Shown here in pieces: positions 8,069-18,152 of a DNA stretch of 22,578 nucleotides. A model generated the notes under the pieces. It ran no database searches. It was given only the letters and a program-made list of their open reading frames with translations, and was not told the origin of the DNA. Positions within the stretch are counted from its first letter, which is position 1. Each line of letters starts with the position of its first letter. The stretch covers positions 17,606 to 40,183 of the forward strand of contig NZ_JAUMUL010000029.1 of NCBI RefSeq assembly GCF_030530635.1. Reading direction: 5' to 3'. The DNA is from Actinomyces sp. Its GTDB lineage: Bacteria; Actinomycetota; Actinomycetes; Actinomycetales; Actinomycetaceae. A program made the translations under genes and the position numbers.

Positions 8069-9086
8069 GTGGATGACGCACAAGTCGCGGGTTCGCGGGT
8101 GATCTCGCGGGCGCCCAGCGTGGAGGCTGCGCTTGGGGCACTGCACCGGTGCACAACCTCTCACAGCGAGATGACCGAGCGGATCGGAGCTCTTACGCGC
8201 GCCACCGCTGACGCGTGCGACGGCGTGACCCAGGTGCGGCGCAAGGTGCTGGCCTGCCAGGACTTCGCTGCTGAGCACCCCTACCTGACGCTGGGCGCTG
8301 ACGGCTCGGTCTCGGTGTCCCTGGCCTAGGCGGCTGGCAGCGGTGCAGAGAAGGCCACCGGAACAGTGGGCACAAGGATATTGAGACGCAGGGCAAGACG
8401 GAGCTCGGCGATCCGGTGCCCGGGGAGCACGCCGATATGCCGGGAGTGACTCCCTGGGTCTATCCGGGGATACCGACAAGGAGGGGTCCGGGCAGTACGG
8501 GAGTCGGCTCCCAGGTCCAATAGATCATCTTGCCCACGAGGCGGCCACAATCGGTGCGGCCGCCAAGGCGTCGGACTGGCCGGACGCGTCAAGAAACCTG
8601 CTGCACTACCTGGGGAACAGCGGCGACCCGCAGGAAATGGATGTCGCCCGCATGCCGGAAGATGTTGACGGACTGTCTGCGGAAACGCATGAACGTGTTG
8701 AGGAGATGAATAAAGAGGCACTCAAGGATGCCCAGGCCTCGGGCGTTACCGGGCCGGTGACCTACCCCTTCACCACCGAGTGGGACGGGTACTACATCGA
8801 GCCGCAGGAGGATCAGAACTGGTTCTATGCCACGGGCGGCTGTAACTACGCGACGGAGGGTACCGTCACGGTCTACCCGCCCACGGCTGACAACCCGGAG
8901 TGGACTTACTCCTATGACTACCGCGTCCACGTGGCGGACCGGTATAACTGGGATGGCGATAAGTCAACGCGGGTCGGTCCCTTTGATGTTAAGGATAGCC
9001 AGCTGCAGGAACTGCACCGGGCTGGTTTGGCTCAGGAGTATGACATGTCGGGTGAGTCTTCGGTGTTGCATGGGAGTGGGTCGTGA
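8069..9086 (+). pseudogene. Disrupted secreted/toxin-like protein, three-frame remnant
   Basis: Three consecutive frames read as one protein. Frame 8069-8329 gives a helical N-terminal part ending in HPYLTLGADGSVSVSLA, then TAG at 8327. Read-through continues to about 8370. A -1 shift at a GGG run near 8368 opens HKDIETQGKTELGDP, and a second -1 shift at GGGG near 8466 opens GDTDKEGSGQYG and continues without stop to 9086. Adding one G at each run would restore a protein of about 340 residues apart from the TAG. The start is uncertain: GTG at 8069 follows AGGAGG (8049-8054), and GTG at 8039 would overlap the glf stop. The helical N-terminus and the C-terminal part (YNWDGDKS, LHRAGLAQEYDM) recall secreted or polymorphic-toxin-like proteins of actinobacteria, but no family is assigned. 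The last piece could still be expressed from ATG at 8637. Confidence 0.65.
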
Positions 9087-9099
9087 GTTGGGGTGACGT

Positions 9100-9678
9100 G
9101 TGGTGAGGCGTCCGGTTTTGGCCGGTGAGGAGGTGACCGGTCGGCAGGTGCTTGTTGTTGTTGCCGTGTTTGTGGGTATTGGGGTGTTCTGGGTGCTGTT
9201 CACTGTGAGGTATTTGGCTCTTTCGAGTGTGCAGGTTGAGAGGTCGGAGGCTAGGGCGTCTGCGTCGGCGAGTGCTGCTGGGGTTCAGGTGGGGGTTCCG
9301 TGTCCGGCGGATGTGGAGCATCTGGATGAGATCCTCACGATCGGGCAGGACAATAGTCTTCCGGAGGGCGCTGAGGTGGTCTCGGTGAGGCCCGCGGTGA
9401 ACTTCGCGGCGGCCTACCCGGGCGGCTGGGGGTATGTCATCGAGTTCACCGCTAGCGACCAGGCCGTCCGCGAGTACACGGAGACTTATACCGCGGTGTC
9501 TGGCGATCTTATTGAAAAACATTCAGAGGCGACACCTGTGTCAAATACTGATGGGTTGGAGGATATTGACCTGCAAAATGTGTCGAATCCGATGAGTACT
9601 CGCCTCCACGATGCCGTGCTGGTTCTTGAGCGTCCCCTGGGCCGGGGGTGGTTGGTGATCCGCGGGGGCGGTATGTGA
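9100..9678 (+). CDS. Single-pass membrane protein of unknown function
   Basis: A protein of about 192 residues with one transmembrane helix at about 16-40 after a short basic N-terminus, then an Ala/Ser-rich linker and a domain of about 130 residues that is probably outside the membrane. The only cysteine is in VPCPADVEHL near residue 68. The family is not recognised. Tandem GTG codons at 9100 and 9103 are possible starts, with only a weak G-rich ribosome site. It begins 14 bp after the disrupted gene and was probably its operon partner, for example an accessory or immunity protein; that is inference. The first 250 bases are unusually rich in G and T on the coding strand (many GTT, TTG, GTG codons) compared with the C-rich codon ends of the flanking genes, which suggests foreign origin. 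Confidence 0.7.
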   Translation: MVRRPVLAGEEVTGRQVLVVVAVFVGIGVFWVLFTVRYLALSSVQVERSEARASASASAAGVQVGVPCPADVEHLDEILTIGQDNSLPEGAEVVSVRPAVNFAAAYPGGWGYVIEFTASDQAVREYTETYTAVSGDLIEKHSEATPVSNTDGLEDIDLQNVSNPMSTRLHDAVLVLERPLGRGWLVIRGGGM

Positions 9679-9814
9679 CAGGGGCGCCGTCGGGCATCAC
9701 ACCTCCGCCGGTACGGCAACCCGCCGGACTCGTGGGACACTAGAGGCCGTTTCCGCCGGCCGGTACCTCCGACCGGGCACACTTGACCTCAGGAAGAGCC
9801 AGGAACCGATTCAC

Positions 9815-11686
<1,872 letters not shown>

Positions 11687-11725
11687 TACGGGCGGCAAAC
11701 CGACGGCCTATCGCATCGGGCGCAG

Positions 11726-11731
11726 TAGGGT
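11726..11731 (+). promoter_or_regulatory. Possible -10 element (TAGGGT)
   Basis: TAGGGT lies 52 bp before the MOSC start and matches the frequent actinobacterial -10 form TAnnnT. No good -35 hexamer is found 16-18 bp upstream, so this is only a candidate. Confidence 0.3.
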
Positions 11732-11783
11732 GGATGGCGTCGACGCGTGTGGCGCCGTCGGCCTTGGCGGAGGGAGCGGAAGC

Positions 11784-12650
11784 ATGAGCGAGTCGGACAG
11801 CCGGACAGACGCGGAGCTGATCGACGGCGTACCGGTCACCTACGGCACGGTCCAGGCCGCCCTGACCGACGACGGCTCCGGCCTGGAACTGACCGCCACG
11901 CTCGCGCGACGTCTAGAACTGCCCTACGCCGGGGCGGACGGCCGCCACGCTGATGAGCCCTCGCCCTTCCATGACGGCGACCTGGTGGGCACCGTGGGCG
12001 CGGTGTGTGCCTTGGCGCGGATTCGCCCCGACGCTGGGGAGGCGGGCCTGTCCGCCATTCACAAGACGCCGCTGAAAGGGGAGGCGGCCGTCAACCGGCT
12101 CGGCGTCGTCGGCGACCAGCAGGGGGACCACGCCCACCACGGGGGTCGTGAGAAGGCCCTGTACGTCTTAGACGCCGCCGAGCAGCGGCACTGGTCGGCC
12201 GTGCTCGGCGGTATCGAGCCCGGAGCGCTGGGGGAGAACCTGACGATCGAACCCGGCCTGCTCGGCGGTATTGACGACGTCGAGATCGGTGCCGTCCTGT
12301 CGGTGGGTGATCCGCGCGGGGAAGGGCTGCGAGTGCGTGTCACCGGTGTGCGCAACCCCTGCCCGACTTTCGCCCGCGGTGTGGGTCGCGGCGACTGGGT
12401 GGAGGTCTTCTCTACCCGCAACCGGGTGGGTGTCTATCTGGAAGTGCTCAAGGAGGGGACTGTGCGCGTCGGTGATCAGGTGCGCGTACTCAACTCGCCC
12501 GGGCACCGGGTCACCTGCACCCGCTGGTTCGCCCACCACGACCCGCGCGACGCCCAAGCGCTGCTCAACTCCGAGATATTCGGCAACTGTGTGATCGCCT
12601 CTTTCACCAAGAAGTACGTGCAGGCGGCAGCCCACGAGCCGGTCGGCTGA
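11784..12650 (+). CDS. MOSC domain protein (YiiM-like)
   Basis: A 288-residue protein whose residues about 85-255 match the MOSC fold of the YiiM type. Family marks are IHKTPLKGE, LGVVGDQQGD, HHGG (118-121), GENLT (150-154) and NPCPTFA with Cys193, the position of the sulfur-carrier cysteine in MOSC proteins. These proteins take part in molybdenum-cofactor-linked or sulfur-transfer chemistry, such as reduction of N-hydroxylated compounds; the exact reaction here is unknown. The first 65 residues or so are an extension absent from E. coli YiiM, acidic and of unknown role. ATG at 11784 was chosen because GGAGGG lies nine bases upstream; an in-frame ATG at 11730 has no ribosome site and would sit on the possible -10 element. 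It lies between lepA and trmB. Confidence 0.88.
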   Translation: MSESDSRTDAELIDGVPVTYGTVQAALTDDGSGLELTATLARRLELPYAGADGRHADEPSPFHDGDLVGTVGAVCALARIRPDAGEAGLSAIHKTPLKGEAAVNRLGVVGDQQGDHAHHGGREKALYVLDAAEQRHWSAVLGGIEPGALGENLTIEPGLLGGIDDVEIGAVLSVGDPRGEGLRVRVTGVRNPCPTFARGVGRGDWVEVFSTRNRVGVYLEVLKEGTVRVGDQVRVLNSPGHRVTCTRWFAHHDPRDAQALLNSEIFGNCVIASFTKKYVQAAAHEPVG

Positions 12651-12737
12651 TCCGGCCGCGCTGCGGCGCTCTTGCCGGAGCGAACCGGCGAGCCAGTTCT
12701 ATACGCCCCTTCGATACAACCAGGAGGAACCGAAGCC

Positions 12738-13646
12738 GTGCCGCAGCAGCACCCTCCCCGCTCGCACGCCATTCGCTCCCGAGTGCGCTCCTACTCGCGG
12801 GCGGGCGGGCGCCTGACCGACGCTCAGGCCCGCGCCCTGGACCGTTACGGCTCCCGCTATGTGATTGACGTGCCCCGCGCCGACGCCATTCGGACTGTCG
12901 CCCGCTCCTTCCGTCTGGAGCCGGCCTCCGCCTTCGGACACGTTGGCCAGATGCGGCCGCTCATCGTGGAGGTGGGCTCCGGTTCGGGGGAGGCGATCCT
13001 CGCCCATGCCGCAGCCCACCCGGGGGTGGACCACTTGGCCGTCGAGGCCTGGCAGACGGCGATCGCCAAACTTGTGGCCGGTGCGGCCAAGGCGGGCCTG
13101 CGCAACCTACGGGTGGTTCCCGCTGATGCCGCCCAACTGCTCGCTACGGCCCTGCCTGTGGGCTGCGCCAGCGAGGTGTGGGTGTTCTTCCCCGATCCGT
13201 GGCGCAAGCCCCGGCATCGTAAGCGGCGCCTTGTCAACGCCGCCTTCGCCGACTCGGTGGCACGGGTGCTGCGGCCCGGCGGGGTGTGGCGACTGGCCAC
13301 CGACTGGGCGGACTACGCCTGGCAGATGCGGGACGTGCTGGAGGAGGTGTCCGCCCTGCCCGAGGGCCTGGAGGCCGACTCCACCGGCCCCTACTTCCGC
13401 TACCCCGACGCCGGGGCGCGTCCTGACCTCGGCGCGGACACCGCGGAGGAGGGAAGCCTCGGCAACGGCTTCGACCCCGGGTCACCTGCGGGCATTCGTG
13501 GCGGCTGGTCCCAACGCTATGAGGGGCGGGTGCTGACCCGATTCGAAGACAAGGGCATCCGTGCCGGTCGCACCATCCGCGACCTGACCGTGGTGCGTAC
13601 CGGGGAGATCTGGGTGCCACCCAGGCCCGAGGCGGTGCCTCTTTGA
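12738..13646 (+). CDS. trmB: tRNA (guanine-N7-)-methyltransferase
   Basis: A class I SAM-dependent methyltransferase of 302 residues that makes m7G46 in tRNA. The SAM-binding motif is VEVGSGSGE (77-85), followed by the family motif VEAWQTAIAK and the catalytic/tRNA-binding block FFPDPWRKPRHRKRRL (150-165). A linker of about 35 residues before RGGWSQRYEGRVLTRFE is acidic and glycine-rich, longer than in short TrmB proteins. GTG at 12738 was selected because AGGAGG sits 10 bases upstream; the frame is open further back to 12672 without a ribosome site. The N-terminus RSHAIRSRVRSYSRAGGRLT is typical of actinobacterial TrmB. Its stop codon is overlapped by the hemW start. Confidence 0.95.
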   Translation: MPQQHPPRSHAIRSRVRSYSRAGGRLTDAQARALDRYGSRYVIDVPRADAIRTVARSFRLEPASAFGHVGQMRPLIVEVGSGSGEAILAHAAAHPGVDHLAVEAWQTAIAKLVAGAAKAGLRNLRVVPADAAQLLATALPVGCASEVWVFFPDPWRKPRHRKRRLVNAAFADSVARVLRPGGVWRLATDWADYAWQMRDVLEEVSALPEGLEADSTGPYFRYPDAGARPDLGADTAEEGSLGNGFDPGSPAGIRGGWSQRYEGRVLTRFEDKGIRAGRTIRDLTVVRTGEIWVPPRPEAVPL

Positions 13647-14911
13647 GTCCCCGCCAGCCCGACGGGGCGCCCCTGCCCGGAGTTGGGGAGCTGCCCGAGC
13701 AGGTGTGCGTCGCGACGTCGTCGGGCACGGAGCGCCCCTTCTCGGTGTACCTGCACGTGCCGTACTGCCGGGTGCGCTGCGGATACTGCGATTTCAACAC
13801 CTACACCAACCTGTCCATGGGGGGTGGGGCCTCCCTGGGTGACTACGTGGACACTCTCGTAGGCGAGCTGCGCCTGGCCCGCGCGGCCATGGACCGTGCC
13901 GGCCTGCCGCGACGAGCGGCGCGGACCGTGTTCGTGGGCGGGGGCACGCCCACCATGCTGCCCGCCGGGGACCTGGCCCGCATGCTGCAGGAAGTGCGGG
14001 AGACCTGGGGACTGGTCGAGGAGGCCGAGGTGACGACGGAGGCCAACCCGGAGACCGTCGATGAGCGCTACCTGGCGGCCCTGGCGCAGGCCGGCTTCAC
14101 CCGGGTGTCATTCGGCATGCAGTCGGCGGTGCCCCAGGTGCTGCGCACCCTGGACCGCACCCACACCCCCGAGCGGGTGCCGCAGGTGGTGGCTTGGGCG
14201 CAGCGAGCCGGTTTGGAGACCAGCCTGGACCTCATTTACGGCGCGCCGGGGGAGTCCATGGAGGACTGGCGCCGCTCCCTTCAGGCGGCGGTCGAGATCG
14301 GCCCGGGCCATCTGAGCGCCTACGCCCTGGTGATCGAGAAGGGCACTCGCATGTGGGCCCAGGTGCGCCGTGGTGAATTGCCCCTGCCCACGGACGATGA
14401 CGAGGCCGCCAAGTATGAACTCGCCGACGCCCTGCTGGCCGGAGCCGGCTACCGGTGGTACGAGATATCCAACTGGGCGCGGCCCGGGCATGAGTGCGCG
14501 CACAACCAGGCCTACTGGCGCGACTGGGACTGGTGGGGTGCCGGTCCGGGGGCGCACAGCCATTTGGGGGACGTGCGTCTGTGGAACGCCAAGCATCCGG
14601 TGGCCTGGGCCGGGCAGGTGGCCTCCGGGCGCCTGCCCGTGGCCGGGCACGAGATCATTGATGCCGATTCCCGGGAGCTGGAGCGGGTCATGCTCGGTAT
14701 CCGCACGCGTGAGGGCCTGGAACTGGCAGGCCTGGCGCGGCCGGGTGAGGAGACGACGGCGGAGGGCACCCCGAGGCGGCTCGTGGGTGCGATTGGTGAG
14801 TTCGTGGCTCAAGGGCTGCTTGACGGTGTCGCTGCCGAGGCCGGCTGCGCCGTGCTGACCCGGCGCGGTCGGCTCATGGCCGATACGGTGACCCGCGGAC
14901 TCGTCGAGTGA
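13643..14911 (+). CDS. hemW: Radical SAM heme chaperone HemW
   Basis: A 422-residue radical SAM protein of the HemW (HemN-like) family. The 4Fe-4S/SAM cluster motif CRVRCGYC has Cys42, Cys46 and Cys49. Further family segments are FVGGGTPTML, TTEANPETV, RVSFGMQS, DLIYGAPGE and, after the barrel, YEISNWARPGHECAHNQAYW. HemW proteins bind heme and deliver it to target proteins and lack coproporphyrinogen oxidase activity; the CX3CX2C motif agrees with HemW as with HemN, and the short N-terminus favours HemW. The start is TTG, overlapping the trmB stop as TTGA, implying translational coupling. A later GTG at 13703 could also serve. In many actinobacteria hrcA and dnaJ follow hemW, but here the convergent bacteriocin operon comes next after 87 bp. 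Confidence 0.94.
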   Translation: MSPRQPDGAPLPGVGELPEQVCVATSSGTERPFSVYLHVPYCRVRCGYCDFNTYTNLSMGGGASLGDYVDTLVGELRLARAAMDRAGLPRRAARTVFVGGGTPTMLPAGDLARMLQEVRETWGLVEEAEVTTEANPETVDERYLAALAQAGFTRVSFGMQSAVPQVLRTLDRTHTPERVPQVVAWAQRAGLETSLDLIYGAPGESMEDWRRSLQAAVEIGPGHLSAYALVIEKGTRMWAQVRRGELPLPTDDDEAAKYELADALLAGAGYRWYEISNWARPGHECAHNQAYWRDWDWWGAGPGAHSHLGDVRLWNAKHPVAWAGQVASGRLPVAGHEIIDADSRELERVMLGIRTREGLELAGLARPGEETTAEGTPRRLVGAIGEFVAQGLLDGVAAEAGCAVLTRRGRLMADTVTRGLVE

Positions 14912-14998
14912 TGAGTGAGCCGATGGACTGTGCGGAACCGGTGAGTTGGAATCCTTAGGACGTCATACCGTGGGTTTGACGATGACCCGTAATTGTGC

Positions 14999-15688
14999 CT
15001 AGGGCTGGAGATCAATGGTGTTGGAACAGGCCTCGATCACGGCGTCGTCATGGCTGGCCACGACGATCGTCTTGCCCTTAAGGCGCAGCTCCTGGAGCAG
15101 TTCCAGCACGGCGTCCCGATTGGCGTTGTCAAGTGAGCCTGTGGGCTCGTCGGCAAGAACGATGTCGCAGGGCTTGAGCATTAGCCGTGCGATAGCGACG
15201 CGCTGCTGTTCGCCTCCGGAAATGGTGTAGACCTTACGCGATTCAAATCCGGACAGGCCCACTGCCGCCAGTGCCTCGGAGATGAGTTCGCTCTTGGCGC
15301 GGCCGCTGGTGTCCACGTAGGTCAGAGCGACGCGCAGATTGCTCTCAACGGACCGGTGATCGATAAGCGCGTAGTTCTGGAACAGGTAGCCCAACTGGTA
15401 GCGGATGAAGAGATTGGCGGCGCGGGTGCGGGGGCGTGGTGAAGGCGAGCCCTTCAGGAGTACGTGTCCGTTGCTGGGTGCCTCCAATAGTCCGAGGATG
15501 TTGAGCAGCGTCGACTTGCCCGATCCGGACGGGCCCGTGACGGCGAACATCTCCCCGCTGCCGACGGTGAAAGAGACGCCGTCGAGGACCCGATGCTTGC
15601 CGTAGGCCTTGCCGACGTTGCGAACATCGACCGCCATAGTGGGCTCCGTACCGCTCGGCGCGGATTGTTTGTTCGTTACGGACGGCAT
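14999..15688 (-). CDS. ABC transporter ATPase of the bacteriocin operon
   Basis: A 229-residue ATP-binding protein of the MacB/LolD type. It shows Walker A GPSGSGKST (52-60), Q-loop Gln104 in YLFQNYAL, signature SGGEQQR (157-163), Walker B IVLADE (176-181) and the switch His213. It should power the two membrane proteins encoded just upstream in the operon, forming an exporter or immunity pump at the cytoplasmic membrane. The ATG is one base after the stop of the preceding gene, and its ribosome site AGGAG lies inside that gene's last codons, a sign of coupled translation. It is the last gene of the bacteriocin operon; no clear hairpin terminator was found in the 87 bp before hemW. Lactococcin 972 operons carry a comparable ATPase gene. 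Confidence 0.92.
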   Translation of the reverse strand: MPSVTNKQSAPSGTEPTMAVDVRNVGKAYGKHRVLDGVSFTVGSGEMFAVTGPSGSGKSTLLNILGLLEAPSNGHVLLKGSPSPRPRTRAANLFIRYQLGYLFQNYALIDHRSVESNLRVALTYVDTSGRAKSELISEALAAVGLSGFESRKVYTISGGEQQRVAIARLMLKPCDIVLADEPTGSLDNANRDAVLELLQELRLKGKTIVVASHDDAVIEACSNTIDLQP

Positions 15689-15689
15689 C

Positions 15690-17003
15690 TCACAGCTCCT
15701 TCAATCGTCTCGTCAGGCTCATACGCTCGGTGACCAGCGCCGTGAAGGCCCCGATCCCGACTTCAACCGCGGCGGCGGCGCCGAAAATGGCCGCTGTCAA
15801 TAAAAGTCCTTGAGCGCCGAGCGCGCCCAGGGTGTATTGCAAAGGTTGTAGGTAGTGTAGGTATGGAAGCGGAAATCCCAGAGATCTAAGTGCGCCCAGG
15901 GCGGCAGCGAGGGCGAGGGCTGTCAACCAGCTGCATATGAACATGCCGAACAGCCCGGAGTAGGTGCGTGCCAACGATGCGCCGTGCAATCTGTGAACGG
16001 CGATCACGCGGTACTGGGAGTTGAAAAATACGACGGTTGCGAAGACCCCTAGCAGAATTGCCAGCGCGAACAACGAACAGCCCATCGTCACCGTGGCCCA
16101 AAACAGGTCACGCTCGTCAAGAGTGAGTTCGAAGCGCTGTGCGTCGCTAGTGGTGACCAGGTACTTGAAGTTGTCATCAAGGTCGAGTTCCTGTAGCGTC
16201 GGAAGCAGATCGTTGTAGGTGGACTCCGGGTCTCCGCCGGTGTATACTTTGAGGGCGGTGTCGGGATCGCCGGTTATCGAGTTCAGCCTGTCGCCCACGA
16301 GGCTGTTGGCGGGGGTCATGATCTCTATGATGGGGTCTCGCGCGGTATTCCCCGATTCGGGAGATATCTTGGAGTTGAACGTGAATATGTCCTGCTCCGG
16401 TGCGGTCCAGATGATGGTGATGTCCTGTTCGTTCATATCGTCGGGCACGGGTAGGCCGTAGCGCGCATCGAAGTCAATGGCGCCTTCGATCTCAGGCGAT
16501 CCGTTGCGAGAAACATAGTACGTTTGGCGAATGTGCTCCTCCTGATCTCTGAGAGTGGACGGGGCGGCCACAATCCAGGAGTTATCGGCGGGGTCGATCT
16601 CTAGTGGTTGTCCGTCTTCCGCATATACCGGGTAGCGGGCCAGATAGTTCAGGTTCACGCGCAGTGACCGCATCATGGGGTCATCTGGCAGCGGATAATT
16701 TGGTTCGTAGGAAGACGATTCGATGTATAACGCTCCGGCCTGGTTCAGCATGGGATACAAGTCGCGCGAGACTGTAAACTCGGTGTCGAGGCCTCCTGCG
16801 TCGATCTCCTGCTCGTCATCGCCTATGTAGTAGGGGAAAAATACGCCGTAATCGTTGGTGTCTCCCCAATCGGACAGGTGTTGGCGGGCGTCCCGCGAGG
16901 CGAGTATGGAGGCGGATGCCTGCAAGACGCTGATTGCCAGCATCACGGTGATGAGTGTTTTGATCAGTAATGACAGTACCAGGGGGAAAGGATGGGCTGA
17001 CAT
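15690..17003 (-). CDS. FtsX-like permease half B, bacteriocin operon
   Basis: A 437-residue membrane protein with one N-terminal helix (about 6-30), an acidic extracellular domain of about 270 residues, and three C-terminal helices (about 303-327, 349-372, 392-414). The topology and the cytoplasmic segment QYRVIAVHRLHGASLARTY (330-348) are those of FtsX/MacB-type ABC permeases, where a short helix of this kind contacts the ATPase. In lactococcin 972 clusters the corresponding gene encodes a larger integral membrane protein associated with immunity. Here the function is probably shared with the neighbouring permease half. ATG is preceded by AAAGAG. It follows the other half after 43 bp and is coupled to the ATPase. 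GC content is visibly below that of the flanking housekeeping genes. Confidence 0.8.
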   Translation of the reverse strand: MSAHPFPLVLSLLIKTLITVMLAISVLQASASILASRDARQHLSDWGDTNDYGVFFPYYIGDDEQEIDAGGLDTEFTVSRDLYPMLNQAGALYIESSSYEPNYPLPDDPMMRSLRVNLNYLARYPVYAEDGQPLEIDPADNSWIVAAPSTLRDQEEHIRQTYYVSRNGSPEIEGAIDFDARYGLPVPDDMNEQDITIIWTAPEQDIFTFNSKISPESGNTARDPIIEIMTPANSLVGDRLNSITGDPDTALKVYTGGDPESTYNDLLPTLQELDLDDNFKYLVTTSDAQRFELTLDERDLFWATVTMGCSLFALAILLGVFATVVFFNSQYRVIAVHRLHGASLARTYSGLFGMFICSWLTALALAAALGALRSLGFPLPYLHYLQPLQYTLGALGAQGLLLTAAIFGAAAAVEVGIGAFTALVTERMSLTRRLKEL

Positions 17004-17046
17004 GATCTCTTTGTGGTTGTGCTGAGTGTGATAGTCTGGTGTCGGT

Positions 17047-18147
17047 TCAGAGGCGCCCTTTTGTGAGGTCTGATACCTTGAACCTGCGTATAACCGCCAT
17101 GCTGATACTGCAGGTGACCAGTAGAATGACGCCTGAGGCGAACGTGTGTCGCAGAAACAGGATGTGAATCAGGGTGCCGTTCATTTCGGGGACCGCCAGG
17201 GAGAGCACAATGGTGGCGGCGAAACCAGCGCCTACTGCCATCAGTGTCGGCCTACCGGTAGTGGCATACCAGATGCGGGTATTAGAGTAGCCGTGCAGTG
17301 ACAGCGCTCCGAGTTGTCTGCCGGCCCGCGTTACTGTAGCGGGAAGCAATGTTGCGGCAATCAGCGTCAAAAGGTAGGGCGCGTACAAGAAGAATCTCGA
17401 TGCGGTAGTCTGGGACTGACCGTTGGCGACCTCGGACGGGTCCAGCGGGTTCAAATCAGCTACAGTGTATTCTTGGCCGGTCAACTCCGTGAGTGTTTTG
17501 GCGATGTGTTGAAGAAACGCGTCTCGAGCGTCCCTCGTAGGAGCCTCAACTGTATATGTTCCCGCTGCCGGTAGTCTGGCATAGGAGGTCTCGAGGGGTT
17601 GGATGCTGAGTTCGTATCGCCGTGCCACAACGTTCGGCGTGCCGACCACTTGGCCGGTAGCCAACTCGACGGTGGTGACCGTCTGCCCCAGTTTGAGTCC
17701 GGCGGCGGAGGGCCATGTTCCCCGGCTTAAGTCAATGATGTCGAAGAGCAGAGTGTCCTGGGCTCCTAAGTAAATGTAGTAGTGGATATGTTCCCGTTCG
17801 GAGGATTCGACGGATACTCTTAATATATTAGTTCTGTACTCATCGGCGGCCGCTGTAAGTATTCTTTGTGCGTCCTCAGGCGCCGCGATTACGCCGGCGT
17901 CTGGCAAATCGAAACGTGTGCCGATCTGCTCGGCCGCGCGCAAGTGCCGTTGCTCCTGATTGCGTGCGTAGTCGACGATGGTTGACGTTGGCGCCAAGAC
18001 CAAGATGACTGCCAGGAGTATGTATAGGGATGCTCTCATGATTTCGGTCAAATGCTGCGGCGCGGGAGGTCCTCGACGCTTGACATGAGTCGGCCCGGCG
18101 GTCGTGACGCGTTCATCCGCCGTCCGGGCCGACTTCGTCGGCGACAT
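17047..18147 (-). CDS. FtsX-like permease half A, bacteriocin operon
   Basis: A 366-residue membrane protein with a basic cytoplasmic N-terminus of about 37 residues, one helix at about 39-56, an extracellular domain to about 250, and three helices near 252-272, 300-318 and 333-354. GALSLHGYSNTRIWY (about 280-294), after helix 2, matches the cytoplasmic ATPase-contact segment of FtsX/MacB-like permeases. It shares its layout with the downstream half permease and is likely its partner. The ATG begins only five bases after the bacteriocin stop and has no good ribosome site of its own, so it may depend on translation of the bacteriocin gene; an internal start before the first helix is possible. 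Some stretches are AT-rich (around 17820-17832), unlike the rest of the window. Confidence 0.78.
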   Translation of the reverse strand: MSPTKSARTADERVTTAGPTHVKRRGPPAPQHLTEIMRASLYILLAVILVLAPTSTIVDYARNQEQRHLRAAEQIGTRFDLPDAGVIAAPEDAQRILTAAADEYRTNILRVSVESSEREHIHYYIYLGAQDTLLFDIIDLSRGTWPSAAGLKLGQTVTTVELATGQVVGTPNVVARRYELSIQPLETSYARLPAAGTYTVEAPTRDARDAFLQHIAKTLTELTGQEYTVADLNPLDPSEVANGQSQTTASRFFLYAPYLLTLIAATLLPATVTRAGRQLGALSLHGYSNTRIWYATTGRPTLMAVGAGFAATIVLSLAVPEMNGTLIHILFLRHTFASGVILLVTCSISMAVIRRFKVSDLTKGRL

Positions 18148-18152
18148 GTCTG

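Noticed and set aside
7062..8156. Open frame of 364 codons antisense to glf
   Set aside because: Glf motifs are complete on the + strand, and the antisense product is low-complexity Gly/Val-rich sequence without a family.
9713..9741. Promoter before lepA around GACACTAG
   Set aside because: The hexamer fits the -10 consensus poorly and no -35 element is present at the right distance.
14912..14998. Terminator between hemW and the bacteriocin ATPase
   Set aside because: Only a 4-bp GGGT/ACCC pairing was found. That is too weak to call.
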